64,000 nucleotides of DNA. Source: Clavelina lepadiformis (taxonomy: Eukaryota > Chordata > Ascidiacea > Aplousobranchia > Clavelinidae). Where the stretch lies: positions 11,515,856 through 11,579,855 of the forward strand of contig NC_135246.1 in the NCBI RefSeq assembly GCF_947623445.1. The letters are read 5' to 3'. Both the position numbers and the translations under genes were made by a program. The notes under the pieces were generated by a model. The model was not told the DNA's origin. It saw nothing but the letters and a program-made list of their open reading frames with translations, and did no database searches. Below are positions 44,078 through 61,500 of this stretch, in pieces (the first letter of the stretch is position 1; each line of letters opens with the position of its first letter).

Positions 44078-44232
44078 TAATTTCTTTGTTTTTACCGAAT
44101 TCTATAAATTTCTTTGTTAATTAACGTTGATTACTTTTCTTTACGTTCCGCTAACCGTTTGTCAGTTTATTCAATCTATTTCTGCGAAAGTGTTACCGAG
44201 AAAGACATGCAACCTAAGAAAAGGTCAAGACA
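44078..44232 (+). repeat. dispersed repeat, first half of a split copy
   Basis: It matches the first part of 25940-26302 (TTAATTTCTTTGTTTT ... GCGAAAGTGTTACCGAGAAAG). The matching continuation is found only at 45340. Confidence 0.5.
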
Positions 44233-45339
44233 GCAGCGGACTGGTCAGTACTAATTGTGGGCCCTGCATTTATGATTGTTGAATGTAGGCCTATAGGTTG
44301 TATTTGCTCTGTTGTTTCTTTGTTTTTTTTTTTTTTCAGTAAAACCGATTGGAAATAACAATTATGCACATAGGCTAATCGTTGCATATTACGCTTGGGA
44401 CGTTTGTTCTTATGTTTTCCCACAGGGCAATTTTTTGTGTCAAAACGTTTTTTGCAACGTAGTCACTGCGTACAGTGGTTATATTTGTTGCCAAGTTACA
44501 AAGGGCGAACCCACTTCCACTGGGTGATTTTACGTGACAGATTAGGCTATTGTAGATTTTGTGTTAGCTACCATAGACTAGGGTTGTCATAGTCAGGATT
44601 TCCCTGACGTGTCAGGGAATTTAATGTTCAAATCTGCGTCAGGGAGAAATGCTAAAAAGTCCTTAAAAGTCCGGATTTTTTTTAAAGTGTCTTTTAGTCC
44701 AAGTTTTTCTAGGTTGCCACCTTTTTTCCAACTTTTTCTAGGTCGCGAACATTCTCAGCTCGTCAAAACTGTCTGCTTCAAATCTGTCTGCAACTCGTTT
44801 ATGACGTTGTTTACTACCTTTTAAGATGAACAGCATTAGGGTTTGGCTTATTCTAGTCCTTGAAGTCGTTTATGGAATGTTGAATTCGAAATTCTGCCAA
44901 TCCCAATCGTTAGAATACATACAACATCGATTCATCCAACTTCTAAAATTGTCTACTTTTTCCATTATCATTATAGATTTTATCAATGTAATATCCGAAA
45001 CTAATAAAAGGCTATATTGAAATTGGTTGTAAGGTTTTGCCAATCATTTTCAAAAAATATGTACCACATTTTCAATTAACGAAACATATTTTTATCATAT
45101 ATCAACGCATTTCAAAACACAACGCTACAAAATTACACAATGAAGTCGTTTTGGCAAATTTCAATTTCGAGCAAGTGCTATACGCGGAATCGCTGCTGTC
45201 AAAGAACGTTGGCTACTTTGTAGGATGCAAAGTCTTTGCTTAAATAGGGTTTTTGGGATCCATTTCAACATTTTCCCAGTAAAAATTTGTTGCCCAATCT
45301 ATCTCTGAGTAAAGGTGTGTTTTTCGTGTTATCAGACTG

Positions 45340-45468
45340 GAGTCGCTCTCGCCCAATCTGTCATCCATAGTTCAAGTCGGCTTTCACGATAAAAAGACTG
45401 TTTGTCTGAAAACGTATTAAGAACATTATCGTCAATCCACAGAGACGGCCAGATACCAATTTTTATAG
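45340..45468 (+). repeat. dispersed repeat, second half of a split copy
   Basis: It matches the latter part of 25940-26302 (GTCGCTCTCGC ... GGCTTTCACGATA ... GAGACGGCCAGATA). About 1.1 kb separates it from the first half. Confidence 0.5.
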
Positions 45469-45613
45469 TTATAGTTTATCAATTTTTATACCTTGTTATA
45501 AATTTTTATAATCTTTATTGTATAAATTATTAATATTTTTTAAATAGCTTTATCAAACTATAAGCATAAGCTACAATAGGGCTACAGCAGTATATGATCG
45601 ATTACTATCTATC

Positions 45614-45895
45614 CACCCGATTCGTCTGCTTTCTGCCCATTGAAATGGGTGGAAATGCGGTAATATTTTCCCATTCGAATGGCAGGAAGAATTGCTGAAA
45701 GCAGGTCCATTTTAATGGGCGGAAAAATAGACGAATGGGGTTAACAAACCATAATTGTGCCGAAGTAAAATTCTCCCCATTCCAAAGGCACATATCTTAC
45801 TCTAGGGTAAGAAAGGCATACTTTCAAGCATTACAATGGGAAAAATTCCCGTACTCTGGACCATTTTAATGGGCGGAAAGTAGACGAATGGGGTG
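45614..45895. mobile_element. MITE with CACCC(G/C)ATTCGTCT ends
   Basis: The left end CACCCGATTCGTCTGC and the right end AGACGAATGGGGTG are inverse. The flanking direct repeat ATCTATC is at 45607-45613 and 45896-45902 (7 bp, 8 if the terminal C is shared). A second internal copy of the right end (CCATTTTAATGGGCGGAAA... GACGAATGGGG) occurs at about 45708-45740. Confidence 0.75.
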
Positions 45896-45902
45896 ATCTA
45901 TC

Positions 45903-47488
45903 CGAAGTTTTATGACAACTGTTGCCCGTTTGACCATTATATTCACCTATTACAGTATGTTTAAGGTTGAAGGTATTTGGGAATTATTCCTTAATTTTTA
46001 TGTTAATATAAAGTAGCTTACTCTAGTAGTTATTCTGAGTACATGGTACTTTCCGCCTGGTTTGGTTATGCGACTTTTCGACACGAGGCCAAAGTCAAAT
46101 CAAATCACTTTTCGGCGACAGCATGAGGTCTAATCATTTTTCTTATCATTGTTTCAATTTAGACAACCATAAAAGCTAAATAAAGCTAAGCAATAATACC
46201 AAAGAGGAATACTGTGTTTTCTGATGAACTGCGGCAGAAGTATCCTTGTTTCAGAACAGGACGTAATGATTTTGAAGCTGAATGCATTGCTTGTGTATAT
46301 GCTTATAATCATACAAAAAGATGCGATAAATTCTTTGAACGTAAAACTCTATTTCCATTGTACTAGCTGGCGAAATGGTTCTCTTTTTGGGCGATGAAAA
46401 TATGGTAGGCCTATCTTATATAGGCTAATGTAGCACAACACACAAGCAATTAGTATTCAGCGCAACAAAAAAGTATGCCAATAACGGCCACAAACGTGTG
46501 TACCAGAGATAACATATTACACAATCCCTACACTCAGACTGACGAAAGTCATAAACTTCGCGATGATTCCTCATCATCTTCTACCGAACTAACCGTCGTG
46601 CAAGTGATTGATGGAAGTTATTTGTCTGTTTTTTATTGTAAGAAGATTATTAGAGTAGAACTGTTCATCTGCAATAAGCGTTGTTAACGCCTTGCCCAAT
46701 GGCATTGTAAAGGTAGCGCCATGGGGTATCGAACACGGCACAGCAATATTGCAAGTCTAACCACTCAGCTACCTAGCAGACAGTAATCTAGCTTAACTTA
46801 CATGATTGTTTAATTGTACAATGTACCTTAAATTGAACATCAACTTTTTGCATATGTCACCCATTTATCACCAGCATAAAATGCCTTTTAAGTGCTGACG
46901 AACTACACATCTATTTATCACCTAATGAGTGGTTAGCACACATATTATTTCCCCAACCTCGTATTATGCGTGAAATTTGTACACAAAATACCTTACTGCA
47001 AGTCTTGCCTGAAAAATGCTTATGAAGTAAGTTATTTAACCAAACTGCAACGTACAAACAAATCCATAAATCTTTAATGGTAGGTCAGTTAATGCGTAAG
47101 AATAACCAATTAATGATTTTACAAATAAAATAGTTAGCTTCGGTTTAGTATAACATAACCAATGTTTTTAAATAGACAGTATTTTGTCATTGATAAGTGC
47201 AATAGTGACGGGCTCAACTTCACGTCACGCCAAACACTATTGCTTATGGGTTCAATATCGATTACCATTTATCTCATGTTCCATGAGTGAATAAATCACT
47301 GCAAAAACGAAGCACCACTATCGGTGAAAGACTCCGATTTCGTTACCCTCAAAACACAACAGTGGCGATCTGCGTTAAAGAATATTGTGAAAGCCAACCG
47401 ATGAAAGTACGTTTGCATTTTTACGCAATTAAATAATGACGACACTGATCTATTATATTTTTAGGTGGACATAGGGAACACAACCAAA
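45903..47488. other. region downstream of Arf copy B
   Basis: No gene is recognised apart from the SINE-like head at 46711-46777. Confidence 0.4.
46711..46777 (-). repeat. tRNA-derived SINE head or tRNA pseudogene
   Basis: The minus strand reads GCTAGGTAGCTGAGTGGTTA (A box TAGCTGAGTGG), and about 30 bp on it reads GTTCGATACCCC (B-box-like). The anticodon arm does not fold well and the acceptor ends do not pair, so this is not a working tRNA. Confidence 0.6.
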
Positions 47489-47494
47489 TTTATT
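47489..47494 (-). terminator. candidate polyadenylation signal of Arf copy B
   Basis: AATAAA on the minus strand, about 190 bp after the copy B stop codon. Placement is reasonable for a 3' UTR; use is not demonstrated. Confidence 0.4.
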
Positions 47495-47685
47495 TGCATT
47501 AGGCAATCCTCACAAATTGTAAATCAGACAAAAATAACAAGACATAAGTTAAAACAATGAAGTCAATGATACAATGGCACTAATCACTGTAACTTCTGGA
47601 TATGTATATCACAGTCCAGGGATCAGCGTTCAAAATCCTAAATAATATGTGCAAGCAGCAAGAAAGTGCTGGTGGATCTTAGCAA

Positions 47686-50769
<3,084 letters not shown>

Positions 50770-51201
50770 TTAACTATATATGTGGAAAGATCCTACACAG
50801 CCTACACGGAAAAATATAAATATACTGTTGAAATAAACTAAACCGACATAATCAAACAAGCAATACATCAGAGAAGTAAATGCTTTACACAACAGTAGAT
50901 GTACACAATCAGTATATCTCAACAAAAAACTGTGAACTAATGCATATTAGCAAAGTACTGTAATAACAAAGATGCAGCAAAAAAGTAACAGAGGAGCTAA
51001 GGTCATTGTATTCTGAATACAAAGCACCATCACATATCTTGGTAAATTCATTTCAAAGTTGGCATTACAAATCAACTGCAGCAGCATAACTACACAAACA
51101 GAGTATCTTTGCAAAATAATGTCTATGTGCATAAGGTTTATATGCATTAGCTCCACAACTAGAATTAAGCAGGATTTTCATCAATGTGGGTTTCTTAAAT
51201 C

Positions 51202-54197
<2,996 letters not shown>

Positions 54198-54205
54198 CTG
54201 ATTAG

Positions 54206-54843
54206 TAGGGCAACCAGTTTTTTGACCTAAAAATTTTAAATTTTGACCTTAAAATTTGTAAATTTTGACCTCATTTTGACCTAAAAAGTTTAAATATTGA
54301 CCTTATTTTGACCTAAAACGTTTAAATTTTGACCTCATTTTGAAAAACGCTATACTGATAGTCTCTACACTGTCTACAGCAACTTTCTAATCTAAAGCTG
54401 CATTTAAAAATGACAAAATGCTTTTCTAGTGTTGACTTTTTTTTCGTTTCTGCGTATTAAGATTGACAACTTGCAGTTTCAAATGCAATGCCGTCACATC
54501 GTGACGTCACCAAACGCGCTGAAAAGCCTTCCCTCTCTTTGTGGCTTTGGTTCTAAGTAAAATTTGCGGGACTGGAATTGTTTGCGGTACAAGAAAAGAG
54601 AAAAACGGAAGAATAATATTACAAAATGGTTACAAAATTACAAGTTTAATAGATTTTGACCTAAAAAAAAGACCTAACGAAACAATTTGACCGTATTTTG
54701 ACCTAACGTAACATTTTGACTTTATCTGACCTAATAACTTCTATACCACACGTCGTACAAAGCTGAAACTTGTTTTGTGCTTGTTTCATAGCATTCTGAG
54801 CAGGTAAAAAAAAATTGACCATATTGACTTTTGGTTGCCCTAC
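54206..54843. mobile_element. hAT-type element with TAGGGCAACC ends and TTGACCTAAAA interior repeats
   Basis: The left end TAGGGCAACCAGTTTTTTGA and the right end TTTGGTTGCCCTA are inverse. The 8-bp duplication CTGATTAG is perfect (54198-54205 and 54844-54851). Near both ends the unit TTTTGACCT(A/C)A recurs many times. The middle has no clear coding capacity. Confidence 0.9.
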
Positions 54844-54851
54844 TGATTAGG

Positions 54852-57800
54852 AATCAGGCTCCTAGCCAGCATAGGACTAGGCTTCGCTGCGTCAAACCCA
54901 GAAAACTTGACTTTATGACATCAAGCAACAGTCATAATGGATTTTCGATTTTTTAAAAATTGATTTCATTGATCAATCTTAAATCATTACTGTAAACTGA
55001 AAAAGGAAGGGGTTCCCGACTTTGTTTGGTTTTCGTTTAGAACGTTTGGTAGTTGTGGCGCCACATGCTTCTAAAACAACTAACAACAAGTTTTGTGTTG
55101 GGTACTGGCTTAGTTTTGGCGTTCGTTAAGGTCTAAATTTCTTTTAGTTAACCATAATGTAGCTTTCGACTAACAAGTTTTCTCATTCTTGGATAATCAA
55201 ATATACTTTAGGATCCAAATAATTACTCTACCCTTGGTTTCGCACTCATGGGTTAAACAAATCTAAAAGCAACCTGCAAAAGATGGAATTACCCGTACAG
55301 GCCATTGAAATTGTCATCCGTTTATTTGAATACTGGACGATTGAATACATTTGTTGTTGGCGACAGTTTTATCGACGTCATATTACAAATATGAAAGAAA
55401 TTTACTACAGGTTCGCTAGGAATTTTACCGTCCACCTTTTCTGCTATATATTTTGTAATAAGCTATTTAGGCTACATGTCATTTAATGATCCTTATTTCT
55501 GATTTGGGTGGAGTCAGCCGTTTTGCAAAAGCATGGCCACGAGTACGAGTATATTTTTCGATAATGTTACAAAATATAGTTTAGATGTGCTTACTCTTTG
55601 CAACATGTGAACAACTTCGTCCCCATGAGAAAATTGCTTCTTTTTCTACTTCAGTAACTTCTTTAGCAACAAGCCCAGGGCCAAGTTCTTTTGTGGATTG
55701 AGACAGAAATAATTTCATTTTTGACTCAGTCACGAAAAAGATTTTCTCAACCATGTCATTAAACATCCAAAGATTTTTACTGACCGTTGGACTTTCTCCA
55801 CTTAAGTGCAACAATAGGCCTACATCATCACCATTGTTATAATACAGCGTTCGAAGGATTTGTCAACCAATATCCTTGCATACTTTTTTTTCGTTTTCGG
55901 TCAAGGTTGTTGGTGCAATGGTTGGTTTTTTGTTTGAATTGCTCTTTCTTGAGCCCTATGAGTAGAGGTAGTAGTTCGCTTAAAACTGCTTTCGTACCAG
56001 GATTTCATGCATTATTGTGAAGCATAGCGATGTATCTTACAGTAAAATTAGGCAAGGTTAAATTTGAGTTAAATATGTAAAGTATAATCTTGCAAAGGTT
56101 CTCATCAAATTGCAGGTTATACGCATGACTTATAAAATCTAACACATTGCCGAAAGCTTTCATCCACAGAGTCTCCTGCTCATTCTTCTATAGTACAAGT
56201 TTAGTAGAGCCCATTGCTTCATTTGGGTGTTTTGTACTTTCATGGATATTCATCCCACGCAGTGTTGAAAATGACTTTGAGCATTCCTTATAGGCCTACC
56301 CATGTGCGATCCTCGGTCATTTCTTTGTCATCTATAATTTGGTTGAAAGCAATGTCTACACAGACTTCTGGCTCCATGCTAATACTCTCGATTTCCATAG
56401 CACACTTATTTACAAAACTCGAAAATTATATCTACACCTTTGTAAAATATTCATGAAGTTAAGACGATTAATACTGATTGGATAATACCTAGAACTCTCA
56501 ACCTAATCAGGGTCGTGTAGAGCACAATAGGGGCCCGGGCCTGAAGGTAAATTTAGGCCCCTGCAAAAATTATGTAGCCCTATGCTTGTAATTCCTAAAT
56601 ACTGATTCAAAAACAACCAGTACGTACGTAGCTAAATTTACAAACTATGCAAATATTGTTCATGCACAACGTATTTATCTTAAAGCATAGGTTAAGTTGT
56701 GTGCAAAATCAAAAATCCAAACGTTTCCTCATTGAAAACTAAACTTGTTTGACTACATGTTAATGCTGTAAATTTTTCAAAAGATTTCGTTAAAAGAACC
56801 TTTAACCTTATAACGTGTGTCATCATTATCAAAATATGAGACGGAGTCGTAACCAAAAGAGCGGGTGCCGCAGTCTGCTGTTTTCCAGTAGCACCCAGCT
56901 ACTGCTTGCTGCTCAGCGAGTGACTGGCTGCTATTGGTTACGTAATCAATAGCAGTTTAGTTTTTCAAACTTCCGGGTTTTACCATTTCTTTTCAGCTCG
57001 TTAATTGTTTATGAGCGTATGTCTTGTTATGTTGTGCTATAAAAAGGTTAACATCGAAAGATTCTTTTCGCGCTCCACACACCAATGGTAAAAATATTCG
57101 ACACGTTACTGTAGTGTTTTGGTCGCTCATTATCCCGACTTTCGCTTTGTAGGTCACAAAAGAGACTTTTGGAAGTAGGCCTAACTATAGATCGCCCTCT
57201 GAAATTTTGCCTGCCAGGTGATTTCCAAATACGCACCTTCAATGTAAAGGTCCAGTTCAGCTCTGTGGGATAGGGAGTTTGTTGTGTAAACAGTGAAACC
57301 CCTTACGGATATACCTATGCTTCCAGTTAATCGAGAAAACTACTAAATTTCTACGACTCTAAATTGGTGTAGCCTACGCATAACAAAAATCAAAATTTCA
57401 GTTCTAATGTAGTTGAAATTCATTTAGAAATAAATTCCAAGTTGCCAAATAACCAACTTACCTTCATTTTTCGCGCCGCAAAATTTCATTACAAACGGTT
57501 ATGCATAACCTTTTCTTCCTAAACCTCCATTCAATAAAGTCTATGACTGCAATTCAACGGCCCATCAGCAACATCCCCAATGAACGCAAGCGATATTTCA
57601 AACAACAAACTGCGTATGTTTACTGGTATCAGCCAGCATAGGTCAAGGGAGAAACCATTTTAGCTATCGGTATATCAGTTTCAAGATGGTTTAATTATGA
57701 TGAAACGGTAATACAAGCCATATAGTAATCGACCATGAAATACACGCATTTACCAGTAAAAAAAGTTTACGCCACCAAGGCAGTGTTATAACGACACAAA

Positions 57801-58598
57801 TTATTGAGCCACACAGTAATTCGTAAGTTTTCATCAAAGAAAATAGTTCTTATGACTATAACATTTTTTTGAGGTATGGACCGCCAAAATTGTTAAAGGC
57901 ACAATGATGAAAGCAAAGAAAATGCACCATAGACACCAATGATAGTCCGACATCACTGAGAAGGTTGTAAAACCAACACGTTCACTGCAGCACCACCAAA
58001 ACAAAAGGTAATGAAAATGATTGTATGACTTTCATTTGAATGCAACCTACAAATACTGAACTTACGCAAAACCTTTGGAAATAAGAAAAACTATCCTTAA
58101 GATTTTGAATAATGAAATATTCACAGAGTAAGGTTTATAGCAAGTTATGGGCTAACATGTTGGATCATTAATGTCCAAGTCGTTCTAAGTCAGAACTTAA
58201 GTATGGCAAGTTGCTACAGTATACATGGTATTATATACACAGTATTTAAAAGTGGTACTCAGCCTGATGTAAAAGTAGTAAGTACACTTAAATATAAACT
58301 GCTAAACTGTTTGAAATTGAGCACAAGTTTTATACAATCTCAATTCTAAAACACACATAAAAGAATTTTTAAAAATATTATAACAATAAAAAGTGCATAT
58401 AAAAGAAGAACTACTGGTGAGAAAACTTGCAACCTTAATTACATGAAAAGTAGTCGATTATAAAATAATGCAAACAAAGAGTAGAAAATGTAAGTCCTCA
58501 ACTCAAAAATGAGCTTACTATGATTAATACACATCACTTTTTGCATTACCAACGAACTGTACTATATAATACAACTGTTGGAATGGACGACATTCAAC
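54852..58598. other. region downstream of the nostrin-like gene
   Basis: No intact gene is recognised. On the minus strand near 56240-56300 a short frame reads ECSKSFSTLRGMNIH then H-P, resembling a single C2H2 zinc finger lacking its first Cys. It stops soon after and looks like an old transposon or pseudogene trace. Confidence 0.35.
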
Positions 58599-61500
58599 TC
58601 AAACACTGATTTCCACATCGACATAATTTGCTGGAAATAAACCAACTTTCCCATTCACTTCACCTCGCCACCAGTCATCAGCCCCCTTTTCAAACACTTT
58701 GATGACGTCACCTGCATAAAATGCACAGAACCCAGAATTTAGCTTACAAGCTAATATAAAATATCACGCAAGATTGACTATGTCACAATTTCCCATACTG
58801 CCAGTATAATCAAACGTTAGAAATCATAGTTATTACTTATTACGTTCCTCATAACATACCTTCATGAATCGACAATTCATCTTCCCTTGTAGCAGCGTAA
58901 TCATATATCGCAACACAGCGACATAATTCATCAGCGTCAACGGATGCTGCAATAAGAATAAAGTATACCAGCTTCAAAAATAACTATGCATCTGTTTGAC
59001 GTCTAATACTCTAATTGCAATCTGTAACTTACTATGACTATCTGGTGGCGTGAGTGTTGCAGGTGGAATAGTGTATTTGCTACTTTCTTCAGAAGAAAAG
59101 GAATGTTTTTTGCTTTCCCCAGATGATGAATTTCTACTTTCTATGGGGTTGGATGAATGTTTTTTTGCTGATGATGGTGCTGTGCCATTTCTTCTATCTG
59201 AAGAATGACGGCGATCTGAAAAGTTCTTCGGCATTAGCAAAACTCATTTAACTGGAGATCGCTACATTTAAACGACTGGTTTGAGTGTCAGTGAAATGTT
59301 AAATACAAATAAATATTTGATTGCTGTAAACCGAAATCAAACAAACTGCTTGCTCCTATTGCCACACATACATTCACACATAATTATTTAATTACATATA
59401 CCACTGTCCGAAGATTTCTTTTTTGTGTGGGAGCTCGAAGAGCTGGAATGTGGTGTTGGCGCGTGATTCTTTGTTGCTAATTAAAACAGCAGAGAATGGA
59501 TGTATGAAACGTATGAAATGGGTGTATGAGTTTAGTTCGTTTAAAGCCACTCATACGCTAGCGATTATACATGCATTTGCAAATTTACATTTGGTTTTAG
59601 AGCTTCGACTTTTGTTTGAATTTTTCATTTTCTCATCAGCTTCACCAGGTTGAAGACGCAACATGGAATATATTATTCCCTGTAAATGTATGCGGACAAT
59701 TAGCCTTTTAACCATGTATGAAATTCAAATTCCACATGAGACTTGTTTCACCCTTAAAAGTGGTAAGTGTTATTATGTTATCTGCAAAACTAACCTGTTT
59801 GTCGGTATGATGCTCAATGTTATTCGCTAAGGGATGTTGCGGCTGTGCGTTGCCATCTAGTGACGCAAGAGTACATCCCAACTTGTATCGAATCACATCG
59901 AAAAACATTAAGAGGGCTGATGACTGAGTGAAACATTATTCGGTAAAGAAATGGCAAATCAGTGGAGTCGACGAATAAACTTGCTTCTTCAGTAAAAGTA
60001 TATCAAATGCTCATACTTGCTCAAGTTTTGTAGTAAGGTCATCGTTAGAAACTTTTTCTAACCGAACCAAGCCATCTCTGTGCTGTCGCTCTTTCTGTGA
60101 GTCGCAGATGTAACGTTCCAGAAGTTTGCTCACGGAAGCACGGCGACGATCAATGCTCATCTGACAACTGAAGTTTTCTTGCTGTAGATTTAAAAGAAAG
60201 CAGTTACTCAGTGTTTCAATTAATATAAAGAATCGATATAGGTTAAAGCTAAACAATAGACAATTATTTGTTATACAATGTAGCAATGTGCCAAACTGAA
60301 AATAATGGATTCTTGAGAATATGAATAATAGTTTTGATATTCACGTAAATTAAAATCTGCCGACCTTACTCATTTCACTTCTTTAAAGTACCTGATGAGC
60401 AAATGGATCATGCATGAACCTGTCCCCTTTTTAGTCAATGATAAAATACTATTTATGCATCCTAGTAATGCACCGATGCCGATGTATCGGTCCTTATGAA
60501 CATCGACATCGCCCAATGTTTATGACCTTTCACAAAAGCAACATTTCATACCATTTGTTATTTATCTCGGTGCGCGCCTTTGCTACCCATATGATACGCA
60601 TACGCAGTGCATTTTTGTTTCAAATTTCGTTTTGGTCTGTCGGTCGATCTTTGTTAAGAGAGCTAACAAAGGACGAAAAATCAGTGTCAGAAAGGTCAAA
60701 GGTTACAAAACATCACCCCATGCATCGGCGACAAAGACTCGATGCCAACCATCGGTTAAGCGGCCGATTCATAGCTTTCCCATGTTTAACATCAACAATC
60801 CATCACCCTAACCATCACTAAAAAGGCAACGTTTTTCACTTATATGAAATTACTCACGTTTCTTACATCTATTTTCCTATCTTTATAATCAATCATAAAA
60901 TGGAAATATTGAATTCTTTGCTCTTGTCTTTTTACATCATGCAAAATAACGAATTTGGCCCGAATTTGCTAACAAGATTGAGACTGTTGAAAATAATGAT
61001 TATCATCGATATTTGTGTGAATGTTCGATTCTGAGTTTGATTTGGAACATCCCTAATAGAAAAACTTAATCAATGACGGAATGTGGGAAAAATTCCAAAC
61101 TACTCACATAGTAATCGCATAAAAGTTGTTCAGCTGTGTAAGGTGCACCGCGAAGTTTTTCACTGACAACAGAAACTTCTTTCGTTGCAGATAAATTTTC
61201 TGTGGCATCATCGATAGTTCGACACATCTACGCAAAAATCTGCCCTTTAAAAACTACGCAGTTTATCAAAGCTATAAATAAACTGAATTTGTTGGAAAAC
61301 TGTTTCATTTAAAAGCTATTAAACAAGCATAAATTGCAATACCGGTGAACTTACGATATCATCTTTATTCCGAAAATTTTTATAGTTTTTGGATATAAAG
61401 ACATATGAATGTAATTGTACTGCAGCAGTGCATACTACAGTAGTACTTGCATAATAACACAATTTAGTTTGTATATAAAGAAAATAGAAATCAATTATTT

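Larger units (their letters stand above)
42362..45606. other. intergenic region with repeat fragments
   Basis: No gene is recognised. Dispersed-repeat fragments at 42605-42800, 44078-44232 and 45340-45468 are listed separately. There is a poly-T run near 44321-44337. Confidence 0.4.
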
